From: Anthoceros angustus
Lineage: Eukaryota; Streptophyta; Anthocerotopsida; Anthocerotales; Anthocerotaceae
Length of the DNA: 64,000 nucleotides
Reading direction: 5' to 3'
NCBI GenBank assembly: GCA_010909165.1
Contig: MU008207.1
Span: 62,001 to 126,000 of the forward strand
Each line of letters begins with the position of its first letter. The first letter of the stretch is position 1. The notes below the pieces were generated by a model. It saw only the letters and a list, made by a program, of their open reading frames with translations, did no database searches and had not been told where the DNA came from. This document shows positions 1 through 10,965 of this stretch, piece after piece. A program made the translations under genes and the position numbers.

Positions 1-233
1 TGCAATGCGGTCCCTGCACTGGTCACTTTCCGAATCTTGCAACCTCCCTCATGCTCTTTGCCTCCTGTGCTTCTCTTGCACCCCGCCTTCCCCGTTCCGG
101 AACCTCCAAAGAGACGCTCCTGCTTCATCAAAGCAAGATGCTTCCCAGATTGCTGAAAATCATCATCGTCGCTCGCCCCTGCAACAGCCAGAGCCAGCGC
201 CATGGCCGAATCCAGGTCTGTGTCGGCCGCCAT
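1..233 (-). CDS. SNM1-like nuclease, exon 1 fragment (second copy, runs off left edge)
   Basis: Minus-strand reading from the ATG at 231-233 (MAADTDLDSAMALALA) continues to base 1 without a stop. It is the paralogue of the first part of the SNM1-like gene whose start lies at 52156, with only scattered substitutions (for example Met for Thr in LALMKQER). The stretch is acidic and low in structure, as expected of the N-terminal tail of this nuclease. The catalytic part, if present, lies outside the window to the left, so whether this copy is complete cannot be told. Its 5' flank is also duplicated (copy A of the segmental duplication). Confidence 0.8.
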   Translation of the reverse strand, partial: MAADTDLDSAMALALAVAGASDDDDFQQSGKHLALMKQERLFGGSGTGKAGCKRSTGGKEHEGGCKIRKVTSAGTAL

Positions 234-1457
234 TCCTCCTGTTGCTTGTGAATTTCAAGCCCGAGACCGAAAAACCGATGCAAATTCAAATATAAGCCCG
301 CCAAGTCAAGTAGATACGGCACTACCTGGTGTGGTCTGTTTGTGAACATACACTTGTAGGTATGTACCACCTACTATATGTAGGTAACAGTATTTCCACT
401 CCATCTCAAAGTTTTACAACATAGAACAACGGGTGTACTTTAGGCATAAAATATAAAGTTAAGATATATTTTATGTAAAAAAATTAAGATAGGTGATTCA
501 TCTACTCGTTGATATGTGCGCAAATGGCTTAGGACAAATGGACACACACATATTTATAAGGACACTGATGTTAAGCTTCTTAAGCTTAGATTAGTAATTT
601 GATGGGGTGTCTCGAGGGAGTGGATGTCCTTAGTGCAAGTAGCTTAGATCCATACCTAGACAGGCTACCTATAGGGAGTGGATGTCTTGGTGCAAGTAGC
701 TTAGTATACCATGGCACAAGTAGTTAAGTACCAAGTCCCACGATAGAAACAATTCCGTCCCATGATAAAAACAATTCCGTCTGAATAGACTTTGATAGAC
801 TTCTTCTTCTTCTTCAATTCTTATAAGCATGTAGCTGCTAAGCATCCTGCACTTAGATTAGTACTTAGATAGGGTGCTTAGAAGGAGTAAATGCCCTTGG
901 TGCAAGTAGCTTATTTAATTCTTAGGATTTCTAGGCGCCCTAGCGAATAGTGCCCTAAATAGGTGAGTATTTTATCATGTCTTAGAGTATTAGGTAGTCA
1001 TTATTTTAGTTAATTGGTTATGTTGGTTGGAACAACCTATAATGACCTAATGTATATGAGCACTTCTGCTTTTCTATTATGAATCTAATGCTAGAAATAC
1101 TTTGAGCAAGTGATGATTCTCATCAAGATAATCATGGTACAAGTTGTTAAGTACTTAATAGGGGTGCTTAGAGGGAGTAGAAACCCAGTTGCCTGAGCAA
1201 GTGATGATTCTCATCAAGATACATCATGGTACAAGTTGTTAAGTACTTAATAGGGGTGCTTAGAGGGAGTAGAAACCCAGTTGCCTCATTTGTTCGTTGA
1301 TGGTCAATCTGCAATCGCTCACCCAAGCCTTCGCTGTCATCCCTACCTGCCGAGGTCATGGCGAAATTGGTAAGGATTGATTGTTGGTTGGAGCTTAGGG
1401 TGGCGGCTTTGAACTATTGCGGCTTTGCTGCCATTTAGCGGCTTTGGTTATGGATTT

Positions 1458-1462
1458 ATGAT
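1458..1462. repeat. Target site duplication (ATGAT), left
   Basis: ATGAT stands immediately outside both LTRs (1458-1462 and 7746-7750) and occurs once at the equivalent empty site in copy B near 53367-53371 (ggatttatgatgtgcttt). A 5-bp duplication is the standard size for LTR retrotransposon integrase. Confidence 0.9.
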
Positions 1463-1823
1463 TGTCGCAAGCCACGATCAAGACTGTGATCTTGGAAGCG
1501 AATGAGCCTGGAACAAGCCGTCTTGGTTGCTGTGGTTTAGAGTACATATAGGGTATTAAAGACGTATGTCAAGAAGTATTTCCTAACTAATATGGTTGGA
1601 ACTATACTAAGCTGATTATTTATCTAAACTGACTATTTATCTGAATATTACGGGATAAACTAACTTATATGGCCTATTACGGGCAGGCGTGCCGTCTTTC
1701 CGCTTGTGAACTCGACTCCCTCTCGGACGCGAAAAGGGGGTGCCCTAGTTGCCCCCCTGCTATGGTGACCTATCTGGTCCCCAGCTTGCCGACTGAGGAT
1801 ACTGAGTGGTCACCCATGTGACA
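1463..1823 (-). repeat. Gypsy 3' LTR (361 bp)
   Basis: Starts TGTCGCAAGCC and ends ATGTGACA on the plus strand; near-identical to 7396-7745 except for an unalignable block at about 1681-1734. On the minus strand it follows the polypurine tract, making it the 3' LTR. Confidence 0.93.
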
Positions 1824-1832
1824 TTCTCCCCC
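1824..1832 (-). other. Polypurine tract of gypsy element
   Basis: Plus strand ttctccccc, that is GGGGGAGAA on the coding strand, directly abuts the 3' LTR start. This is the expected primer for plus-strand DNA synthesis during reverse transcription. Confidence 0.8.
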
Positions 1833-2043
1833 ACTTAGCGAGGCTGGTCCTCCGGACCTTGGGCTATTCTTGGAGGCGAGGAAATTGTCGACACCGGATG
1901 ATCGGTTCCAGTGGCCAAGGCGTCGGCTTCGTTGCTCCATCCTACCAAACAATCCGTCAAGGTTCGGTTATGAAGCTTGCGATGTCTAACCTGGAGGATG
2001 CGGTCGGGGCCGTGAGGGTGGCGGTGTCGGAGATGGCGGCAGA

Positions 2044-3498
2044 TTAGGTGATGGCGGCGGTGGGGTCCGTCTTGAGATCGGTGGTGTGCGGGATGTAGAA
2101 GCGGCGAGGAGAAACGACGCCCTTGCCAAAGTGCTGGGCGGCCGGTGGGGTGCTGTCTGATGGAACTGGGGCCGCGAGATTGAGTTGATCGATGAGCTGG
2201 GCCGGCGAGGCTGGTGAGTGCTGAGGTTTGTTGGTGCAGGACTCTGAACTGCGGGATGCCGGCTGTTGGGTAGGCTGATTGGAGGGTGTTGCGTCCTGGC
2301 AGAGATGCGGGGCTCGGGAAATCACTGGCTTGAGCATCGAGACATGGAAGGTCTTGCAGATCTTCCAGTCTGCGGGGAGGGCGAGCTGGTACGCCACCGG
2401 GTTGATCTACTTGGTGATCTCAAAAGGACCAGCGAACCTGTAGGTAAGTTTTCCCTTGGACTGGATGAGCGTTGGATAACGGTGAGGACGCATGCGGAGC
2501 CACACCTTCTGCCCAACTGTGTAAGTGACATCTCTGCGGTGTTTGTTGACGCACCTGCTGTATCTGTTCTGTGCTGCAGACAATTTCTTGCGTGCTTGCT
2601 GAACCTCGTGATACACATCCTCTGCCAGTTCTGCGGCGCTAGACCATTTCTCCTGGGCGGAGAGCCATAGGCCGGGAGGCGGCGGGCATGACCCGTAGAG
2701 GAGCTTGAAGGGTGCCACCCCTGTGGCAGCGTGTTTAGAGGTATTGTAGGCATACTCCAGAAGTGGTAGCATAGCCTCCCAGGTGCCTTGCTTCTCATGG
2801 GTAAAGTGTCTGAGCATGTCTTCAAGAACTTGATTCTGTTTTTCGGTTTGCCCATCCGACTCGGGATGGCAAGCCGAGGATAAATGCTGACTGATGCCGA
2901 GGGATTCTGTGAAGCATTTCCAGAATCCTGCAGTGAACTTGGTGTCTCTATCTGAGACGATGCTGGCGGGAATTCCATGCAGCCTGAATATTTCCCGTAG
3001 GAATAGCTGGGCTAACTTGGGTGTTGTGATAGTGCCAGTAGTGGGAACGAAGTGGCAGGTCTTGGAGAGTCGATCCATCACGACCCAAATGCTGTCCTTC
3101 CCCGATCTGGTCCTGGGCAGGTGAGTAATGAAATCCATGGAAATGGATTCGAACCTGCCAGTGGGAATCTGTAGAGGAAGCAACTTGCCTGGCTGGCTCT
3201 GATTGTCGGTCTTGGCCTGTTGACAGGAGGTGCAAGATCGAACCCAGTTGATGGCGTCTGCGCGGAGGCCATCCCAATAGAAGTGCTCCTTAACTCGGGC
3301 GTAGGTTTTATCTACGCCGAGATGCCCTGATATGGGGCTATCATGGAGGTCATGGAGGATCGCTGCCTTGAGGCCTGTGAGTTGCGAAGGGATTACCAAG
3401 CGCCCCTTCTTATACAGGCAAGCATCCTTGATTGTGTACTCTTGCGTGAGCTGTGTGGGGTGTCCTGACTGCACATCCGAGAGTAACTGCTGGTACAC
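2044..3498 (-). pseudogene. Gypsy integrase with one in-frame stop
   Basis: The N-terminal HHCC zinc finger is visible (HDLHDSPISGHLG ... CTSCQQAK), followed by the rve core with the three acidic residues in SMDFI, VSDRDTKF and HPESDGQTEKQN, and a C-terminal DNA-binding segment (GQKVWLRMRPHRYP ... GPFEITK). A TAG at 2407-2409 interrupts the C-terminal segment; the same frame then continues as INPVAYQLALP and FHVSMLKPV to 2044, the usual end of plant gypsy integrases. Integrase inserts the cDNA into host DNA in the nucleus. The core is intact, so the TAG would remove only the tail. Confidence 0.9.
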
Positions 3499-3559
3499 TT
3501 GCCATAAGGCACCGCCCCGCTGGGAGGGCTTCTCGTACTGCCGGATGGTGTCTAATCGT

Positions 3560-4075
3560 CATAAGGGTGCAAGCCCGGCCGAGGGCGTCGGCAACAACAT
3601 TCGAGGTCTGTGACATAGCGGATGTCAAGTCAAGTCCGCCAGTATCGCCAGTCGTTGACGTGCATTCAAATTGGTTGGCTGAAGAAATGCTGAAGTGAAT
3701 GGTGGTCGGTGTGGCAGGTGAAGTGCTGACCCAGCAAGTAATGTCTCCAGAGCTTGAGGGCATGGACGATCGCGAACATCTCCTTATCGTGAACGGCATA
3801 GTTCACCTGCGCCCCTTGCAAATTCTTCGACTCATATGCAATGACTCGGCCATCTTGTGAGAGGACTGCGCCCACGGCATAGTCGCTAGCATCGGTGTGG
3901 ACCACATAGGGTAAGTGTGGGTTCGCAACAGCAAGGACTGGGCGGTACAGAGTGCAGTCTTGAGCTTGAGAAAGGCCTGGTGCCCCTCCTGACTCAACTT
4001 GAATTCCTTGGTTGCGGTGGCGGGTCGTGCTGGGAGGGAGGGCAATTTCATCAAGTCCTCGATCTTAATCTTCAA
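3560..4075 (-). pseudogene. Gypsy RNase H, frameshifted
   Basis: Three overlapping minus frames carry pieces of the RNase H domain: FKLSQEGHQAFLKLKTAL (about 3960-4020), VVHTDASDYAVGAVLSQDG (about 3840-3905), VIAYESKNLQGAQVNYAVHD and HDKEMFAIVHALKLWRHYLL (about 3730-3830), then CHTDHHSLQHF and NVVADALGR (about 3560-3700). The pieces are in the right order, but at least two frame changes separate them. The domain degrades the RNA strand after reverse transcription. Confidence 0.85.
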
Positions 4076-4716
4076 AATCCAGCCATTCCTAGGAACCCCC
4101 GGAGATGAGTGAGGTCCCGTGGCAGCGGCCAGTCGGAGATGGCTCTAATCTTCCTGGTATCCACCCGAATTCCATCTCCACTGATTATGTGGCCTAGGTA
4201 TTCGCACTCTGTCTGGAAGAATGCACATTTGCTGCGTTTGGCGAACAGCTTGTGTGTTCTGAGTATCTCAAATACTTGTCTGACCAGCTTGTAGTGGCTG
4301 GCAGGGTCTGCGGTGTAGATGAGTATATCGTCCAAGAATACTTCCACGCCATGGCCGAGGAGGGGCCGGAGGAGCTCCTGCATCAAACACTAGAAGGTGG
4401 CGGGCGCGTTTGTGAGCCCGAACGGCATCACCACGAACTCGAAGTGCCCGTGGCGGGTTCTAAATGCAGTCTTGTATTCGTCCCCCTCTCGGATGCGGAT
4501 CTGGTGGAACCCTGAACGTAAGTCAATCTTCGTGAAAAACTTTGCTCCGTGCAGTTGATCTAGTATTTCATCCGCTCGGGGCATCTGGTAAACCTTTCTG
4601 ACTGTGGCCCGATTGAGGCCCCTGTAGTCTATGCAGAGTCGCCATCCCCCATCGGGTTTGCCTACCAGCAGGACGGGCGCTCCAAAAGGTGATACTGAAG
4701 CTCTGACGAACCCTTG
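4072..4716 (-). pseudogene. Gypsy reverse transcriptase with in-frame TAG
   Basis: One frame covers the domain: [65 protein letters not shown], then a TAG at 4390-4392, then the catalytic VFLDDILIYT and the thumb (LGHIISGDG, LRGFLGMAGF). Most relatives have glutamine after NAPATF, so CAG to TAG is the likely change. A second TAG at 4717-4719 separates RT from the upstream protease frame, also in phase. Confidence 0.92.
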
Positions 4717-5760
4717 CTAAAGGAATTCGTCCACTTGTCGTTTAATTTCCTCATTTTCCACCGCCGATGTCCTGTAGGGTGGGATGCTAACAGGCTTGTG
4801 GCCGGGGGTCAGCTCTATAGCGTGATCGATGGCCCTGCGAGGTGGCAGCTCCGTGGGCACGGCGAAGAGGTCTGCATAATCCCGTAGCAGTTCCTTCATT
4901 TCGGCAGGTAGGGCATCCTCGTCTTCTTGTGCCTTGGCTGCACGGGACTCGGGGGTGCCCTCCAAAGGTAAGACCTTCTTAAGCCTTGCTACATACAGGA
5001 AGCTGCCTGGGGCAGTTGCTTTATTTAAAGCTGATACTGCAAACAGATGTTTGTCCGGCACGTATTTGTCACCCGACATGACGTGCTGCTGTTGTTCTGT
5101 AGCTAACCTGACGATGTTGTTTGCCCAGTCAATGTTCAGCTGGCCTGAGTGCTGGGCGAGCCAGGGCTTACCAATAATAAGGTCATGGCACAACGTGGGC
5201 ATGACGGTGAACGGAAGGGTCTCCTCATATCCTCCCGGGAAGGTAACAACTGATGAGGTGCTGAACTCTTTGCCCGTGTCGCGGCCGTCCAGAGCCGTCA
5301 CTATCGTGGACTCATGTCCTGTATCCTGTATGTGCAGACCAGCTCTGAGAGCGGCCACTTGGGACATGTAATGGTGGCTGGCGCCGCTGTCCAACAGTCC
5401 TGTGGCGGTGACGCCGTGCAGCTTCACCTGCAGCTTGATGGGCACATGATTTAAGTCACAAGTACCTGACTGGCTGCAGCCGTGGCAGAACTTGGAGGAG
5501 GCCGCGACCGATTTCGTGGTGTCGGTCACCTCCTCAATCTTGACGGAGTGGCCACTCTTTACGCTGGTGCCAGAGGTGGCAGGGGTACGTGTAGTCTGGC
5601 CAGTCTCCTTCAGCCACTTGATGAAGTCGCGGCGGTGAGGGCAGATTTTGGAGCCGTGTTCGGTCGAGGTGCAGGTAAAGCACATGTGACGTTCATGATA
5701 CTTTTTCCTTTCCTCTTCCGTGAGAATCTTGAAGACGGGTTTCTTCTCTGCTGCACTCAC
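4717..5760 (-). pseudogene. Gypsy gag zinc region and aspartic protease
   Basis: Near the N-terminus there is a Cys-rich knuckle (MCFTCTSTEHGSKICPHR), then a retropepsin with the DSGAS catalytic motif (GLLDSGASHHYMS) at about residues 120-135, then the protease-RT linker ending VDEFL just before the TAG at 4717-4719. A frame change near 5760-5810 separates it from gag. A Cys-rich element-specific variant of FKIL-EEE-K precedes the knuckle; the same signature recurs in degraded form at about 11.6 kb and 55.5 kb. Confidence 0.88.
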
Positions 5761-7323
5761 GGATGACTGACCCCATCTCGGCTTGGCAGGGCCGGCTGCG
5801 CTTTGCTGTTGTACTTGTTGCTGCCATAGTTTATGGCAGTCTTCATGGCGTCCACCAGGGTTCCGGGATTTGTCTGATTGACATCGGCGCGGAGGTCAGG
5901 CTTCAGTCCGTCAATGAATTTCTCTATCTTCTGCTCTTCGTCGAGGCGAGGCATATCCAGGGTGAGTTGAAGAAACTTGTCGCAGTACTCTTGCACTGTG
6001 CCTTGTTGTTGAATCTTCCAAAACTGGTGATATAACTCCCGGCGGTGGTTTACTGGCAGGAAATGTTCTAGGAAGACCTGGCGGAACGTGGGCCAGGTGT
6101 AGATCGGGGCCTCCATGCCCAACTCGACCGCTTCTCCCGCTGTCTCCACCATCGGTAAGCGTATCCCTCAAGGGACATCACACAAAACTGAATCTTCTGC
6201 TGGTCATCCTTTTCTGTGGCACTCAGGTATTTGTCTAGCTTATCAAGCCAGTCATGCACTGCCTGTGCGTCTTTCTCGTTCCCGTTGAAAGTCGTGGTTC
6301 TAATCTTCCTCTGGAGCTCCTTGTCCGGTGAGCTCGGGGTTTGAAGATGGTATCCTCCCCAACGACTCTACTTGGTCTTGGTAAGCCTTACCCTTTTGGG
6401 CCTCCCAATGTTCAGACGGAGGAGCTGCAGGCGGCGAACAAGGGCTTTGATGTCCTTGTTCTCCCCTTCTCCTGGCAGCAGTTCGACCACCAACTTTCGG
6501 AGGTGATCTTCATCCACGCCCCGGGTGGGTCAAGAGTTTTGCTCTGCGTGCCTTCTCTCACGTTCCGATCGCCGACCGAGCTGTGCATGTCGACATGGTT
6601 GTCTAGCGGTGAGCATTCGCGGGGCAGCGCGCTAGCTGGTGCTGGGTGGGGAGTGACTTCTGGCATTGGTGCTGCAGGCGGAGCGATGCCGGACGGTGTC
6701 GTGTCGAGGGCCTGGAGCACTCCCTCGAGCTGGCGCTCGAGGCGGTTCTGTCCCTCCTCCCAACGAGCTTCTACCCGGTTGAGGGCCGTCTCTACGACCT
6801 GCATCCGGTGTCCCTGGACGGCCAGGGAATCGGACAGCCTTTCACATGTCTTTTCGAGATCCGAGGTGCGTGATTGCCAGCGGGGGTCGTAGTGCAACTC
6901 TGCCGCGTCTGGTTCTTGCTGCACTTCATCGGGTCGTGTCTGATTGGTGGGAGGCCGGGTGTCTGCAGGTGCTTGCGAGGGAGGGCGCGCCATCTCTGGT
7001 TTCTTGCGCGGCCTGCCTCGGCGGCGCGGGGCAGGTTCTGTAGCGTAGTCCGCCATTCCACCTGCGGCGTCCGTCTCGCCACCATCTCCCAGCTCGCCGC
7101 CGCTGCTTTGTCGCCGAGGCGATCTTGTTCCGCCTCGAATCGACTGCTCCGCCGCAGTTCCGTCAGGGACCCGGATCTCTGTCAGCAGATGGCGGCGGGA
7201 GGGGATTGGGTGTTGCCTACCTCTGAGGCGCACCCGATCTCCAATCCCTTCAGAGAGCAAGTCGTCCTCGTTGCCGCTGGAGATTTGCATCTCCACCTCC
7301 CGCGGGGACAGTCGATCGCTCAT
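5757..7323 (-). pseudogene. Gypsy gag (capsid), frameshifted
   Basis: The likely start is the ATG at 7321-7323 (MSDRLSPREVEMQ), just inside the primer-binding site. The N-terminal third is charged, with an AT-hook-like RRRGRPRKKP and a heptad-rich segment (about residues 160-220). The conserved retrotransposon gag domain is in the second half: LDKYLSATEKDDQQKIQFCV and SLEGYAYRWWRQ (about 6150-6250), then after a frame change WPTFRQVFLEHFLP, VQEYCDKFLQLT and FIDGLKPDLRADV (about 5830-6110). Gag forms the cytoplasmic particle. At least two frame changes are needed to join the parts. Confidence 0.87.
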
Positions 7324-7380
7324 CTTGGCCTGTAGCCCACAGATTCCCGTCGGCAAGGATCTGGTTGCCTGGGGACCGTG

Positions 7381-7393
7381 GGCTCTGATACCA
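7381..7393 (-). other. Primer-binding site, initiator Met-tRNA
   Basis: The coding strand reads TGGTATCAGAGCC two bases inside the 5' LTR, complementary to the 3' end of plant initiator methionine tRNA, the usual primer of plant LTR retrotransposons. Confidence 0.92.
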
Positions 7394-7395
7394 AA

Positions 7396-7745
7396 TGTCG
7401 CAAGCCACGATCAAGACTGTGATCTTGGAAGCGAATGAGCCTGGAACAAGCCGTCTTGGTTGCTGTGGTTTAGAGTACATATAGGGTATTAAAGACGTAT
7501 GTCAAGAAGTATTTCCTAACTAATACGGTTGGAACTATAATAAGCTGATTATTTATCTAAACTGACTATTTATCTGAATATTACGGGATAAACTAACTTA
7601 TATGGCCTATTACGAACGGCGCGTGCCGGGCAGGAGTCTCCTCCGTTCGAGACCTTGAGGGGTGCCCTAGTTGCCCCCCTGCTATGGTGACCTATCTGGT
7701 CCCCAGCTTGCCGACTGAGGATACTGAGTGGTCACCCATGTGACA
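7396..7745 (-). repeat. Gypsy 5' LTR (350 bp)
   Basis: Same ends as the left LTR. Between about 7614 and 7658 it carries a block unrelated in alignment to the corresponding block in the 3' LTR. Confidence 0.93.
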
Positions 7746-7750
7746 ATGAT
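7746..7750. repeat. Target site duplication (ATGAT), right
   Basis: Second copy of ATGAT; the downstream sequence (gtgcttttcgct) continues the copy B empty-site sequence. Confidence 0.9.
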
Positions 7751-9664
7751 GTGCTTTTCGCTGTCATCGCCGCCTTGCAAAGGTCTCGGGAGAATCGGTA
7801 GCGGTAGTTGGTTGGAGCTTGAGGTGGCGGGTTTGACCTATGGCGGCTTTGCTGCTGTTTAGTAGCTCTTGTTGTTGATCCATGATAGGCTTGACTTTGC
7901 CTAGAAGAAAGTATTCTTGAGATAATCCCATTAGAGCTTTTAGTGGGGGCTTCTAGTATTGTTTAACTATTTAAAGGAAAGAGAAGAACGCTAAGAAGGC
8001 GGAAGAAGCTCCTTGATTTAGGAAGCTGCATGAAGCCATTCCAAGATCGAGCCATACAAGCTAAGAGGCAAGTCATAGAGGCTTCGGCGAAAGTGGAATG
8101 GGGCAAAACTGGAGTAATACGGGCAAGGAAAAGGCTATAATACTCTATAGTAAAGGAAAAATTTGGGATCTCGAATTCTACCTTTTGAATTGAGCTACTT
8201 AGCAATGTTTAATAGGCAATTTTTGGTAAGCAAAGTGCACAAATATTGCCAAGAGTTTGATCCTTAACACGCCATAATTAGGACTGTACCGTGCTATTAT
8301 GTTGTTGTAATTGATGAAATAAAAATCATTTGTTGTACTGTTCATTAGGCCTTATTTCATTAGGTCAATGGTCACTTAATTTATTAATGACCAAAGCAGA
8401 AGTTAATTACCAAGGTAATTATAATAAACTTCATTTCATAGATCTTACAATTAAAACTCCATGAACCTTAACTGTTATATTTATTTGATTATCTATTAGA
8501 GCAATCCATGACTCTCATATCAATGCATAAGAGTAAAGGTTGCGACTTTGGAAACTCAAGGATGATAGCATAACCGGGTATAGCCTCTCACTATGCTTGG
8601 CTATATTTCTCCCTGAGAATATTTGTCTCTTGTTCCTATTCTAAATAAGAACATGGTGGCGATAACCGGTGCACGATCCCTTGCTTTACGACAACCCTCC
8701 TATAGTTGCGCACTGAGTATAGTGGATCTGATCCCTTGCTTTACGACAACCCTCCTATAGTTGCGCACTGAGTATAGTGGATCTGATATAGTCGATCTGA
8801 GTGCAACAAAGGGTGTATCCATCATCATAATGAGATACCTCACACCACAAAAGTTCTGTCGTTAGGATCACGTCTTCAGAGATAAAGGTGTTGAAGATAA
8901 AGGTCGTTACTATTAATTTAGATGATCTAGTTATTAACTATTAGAAATCAAGCTTTTGGAGTAATTAGTTACTTAGTTATTTAGTTAACCACTTACCTAG
9001 TTATATATAGAAGTGAAACGAAGTGATAAAAACGAATGAATGATTATTCATTAGGGTCTATTTCATCATGACTAAGCCGAAGTTAGTTGGTAAAGTAGTT
9101 ACAACAAACTTCTTCTCATATCCTACAACTAGATCTACTTGAACATTTATTTTTGTATTTATTTCATTATCTATTAGAGCAATCCATAAATCTCATAAGT
9201 AATGTTGTCCATTCTATGGAGCATAATAAAAAGGGTATCTCGCATTCTCGTGCGAGATGATTGTCATGCTTTAGCCAATCTTGCTTTAAGATATCTTATC
9301 TTATTACATTGGGTAATCATTCCTAATTGTACTTGCTTCTTGCAATTACCCTGGTTCTGATAATGACATTTTGAGAAGATAGGCTCTATGTTAGATATCC
9401 TAAGATCCTCCTCTTTCTATGCCCTGATCAAAATTCTTAATTTCTTCTTCAATTTTCAATCACCAATTATGATTTCCATCATGAAAATTGTTTTGACTTC
9501 TTTCCTGAATATTTCATTCACAAACTTATCAACTGATTAAAAATTAGTTCATTTTCTCTTCATTTCACTTAATTACTGTTATTCATTAATGAATTTAACT
9601 AATGAACAAGTTTGTATTATCAAACATATGAGCATGATTAATTCATCTTTTATTACTCATAAAT
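7746..9664 (+). repeat. Segmental duplication copy A, part 2 (no gene seen)
   Basis: Matches about 53368-55262 of copy B. AT-rich and non-coding by eye. A 58-bp word (gatcccttgctttacgacaa...) is tandemly duplicated at about 8670-8785 here but single in B. Homology stops at about 9664, where the next 1.8 kb (9665-11477) is absent from B. Confidence 0.88.
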
Positions 9665-10282
9665 ATGTTAAGAAAAGCAGAAAGCAGAGTGCCTATTCCC
9701 TCGATCATCAATGGCGCTTTCTTCCTGAGGCCCTTGATCTTGCCCTTGATCGCCCTTGATGTTGCTGCAAGTCCTCCCCATATGATCAATCTTGAAAATG
9801 GTGTGGAAAACACCCCGATGCTGGTTGCTATTGTTGCTCGTGATGTAGAAGGAGAGGTGATTGCTCCTACAGGTGTTGAAGATATCCGTGGATGGCAGGA
9901 AACTGCTTCGCACCCTCTGTCACCACCCATTGATTCAAGCAGGAAAAGATGGGTCCACACCGTGCACGGCATTGCTTGGAGATCACGATTTGCAGATTCA
10001 AGCGATGAAGAAGGAAGACTGCTCAACTCTCGAAAAGTATTCATTGTGGACTTGTCCTCCTCCTCATCGTCAAGTTAGGGAAGTTTCAATGCCGCAGATG
10101 CCCAAATGTCTACTGCAGAGATGCTGCCGCACCCTCCAAATGTTGAAGATGTCCCTCACAAGCCATTGGTGTGTGAAGGCAGCCTTAGTTGGAGATCTCG
10201 TTCACTGATCACTTCTGATTTTGCTGATGCCAAGACCGCCAATACCCTCAACAAATTTGCTTCTGGTATAAACTTCTTTTAG
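9665..10282 (+). pseudogene. Fragment of an uncharacterised gene family, one in-frame TAG
   Basis: A 137-codon frame (MLRKAESRVPIPSIINGAF) ends in a Ser run at TAG 10076-10078; the same frame then stays open for 67 more codons to 10282. The second part has PLVCEGSLSWRSRS and TANTLNKFASG, clearly related to AVCEGSPSWRCLSC and RADALNKLVSG in exon 2 of the gene at 58849-60326. The text ends at what looks like a splice donor (GGTATAAAC) matching the exon 2 end of that gene. No downstream exons follow; copia sequence does. Function unknown; acidic, Ser/Pro-rich. Confidence 0.65.
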
Positions 10283-10429
10283 CAATCTGAGAACTTTGAA
10301 TAAAGTAGAAATTTCTTGACCTTGTGGTCTTGTAATAGATTTGAAATTTCTTCATTTACTTACTTTTTTCAACTAACACTTTTTGCTTTCCTTTCCATTC
10401 TCCTCTGGTGTCATTGGTATCCTCTAGCT

Positions 10430-10965
10430 GCAGCTTGCCGATATGTAGCTAGTATGTTAAAACGCTTCAACTTGGAGAACGCGCGAGCCGTAGCCATACC
10501 AGGTGCCGTTGGTGTTAAGCTCTCATCTACCTCTTGCCCGTAGTCTAAAGAAGACAAGAAGGAGATGGAGTCTATACCCTATCGCATGACAGTTGATACT
10601 CTCGTATTCTTGAGTAATCAGACAAGACCCGATATCTCAAACACCGTGAACGCTATTGCTCAGTTCTTAGAGAATCCAAGATGGGATCACTGGGTTGCTC
10701 TTAAACGCATTATGCGATACCTTGAGGGTACATCGAACTTTGGCCTCTACTATAAACCTAGTGGATAAAGCGCTTCTACTTTCATGTTACGTGAATGTAG
10801 ATTGGGCTTCAGATTTAGACACCAGGAAAAGTATCTCAGCATACTGCGTTCTTGCCAGCTATTCTGTTGTCATTTGGTCTTGTAGGAAACAATCAGTCAT
10901 TTCACTTTCATCAATAGAATTAGAGCGCAAGGCACTCACTGAAGCCACAAAAGAGACTGAATGAG
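10430..10965 (+). pseudogene. Ty1/copia RNase H fragment
   Basis: Consecutive plus frames read IPYRMTVDTLVFLSNQTRPD, AIAQFLENPRWDHWVALKRI, MRYLEGTSNFGLYYKPSG, then VNVDWASDLDTRKSISAYCV and SVISLSSIELERKALTEATK: the RT thumb and RNase H of a copia polyprotein, with two stops/frame changes. Upstream RT and downstream LTR were not found. Confidence 0.88.

Larger units (their letters stand above)
1..1462 (+). repeat. Segmental duplication copy A, part 1
   Basis: Aligns base for base by eye with 51924-53372 (copy B), direct orientation, a few percent different. Beyond the SNM1 exon it is AT-rich non-coding DNA containing degenerate direct repeats of a 'gtgcaagtagctta' word (about 630-910). Copy A has a local tandem duplication of about 97 bp (about 1100-1290) that is single in B; B has about 120 bp (about 52838-52957) absent here. 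Confidence 0.9.
1463..7745 (-). mobile_element. Ty3/gypsy LTR retrotransposon, complete but with broken frames
   Basis: Two direct repeats (1463-1823 and 7396-7745), both TG...CA bounded and flanked by ATGAT, enclose minus-strand gag, protease, reverse transcriptase, RNase H and integrase segments in the order of Ty3/gypsy (integrase last). A primer-binding site complementary to initiator Met-tRNA sits next to the right LTR and a purine tract next to the left LTR, so the 5' LTR is the right one. Excluding one variable block the LTRs differ at only a few positions, suggesting a young insertion, yet the coding region has several TAG stops and frameshifts. The insertion post-dates the segmental duplication because copy B has the empty site. 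No chromodomain was seen after the integrase. Confidence 0.95.

Noticed and set aside
2266-2670. 134-codon plus-strand frame within the gypsy element
   Set aside because: It lies antisense to the integrase, which has conserved catalytic motifs; the plus frame is a shadow.
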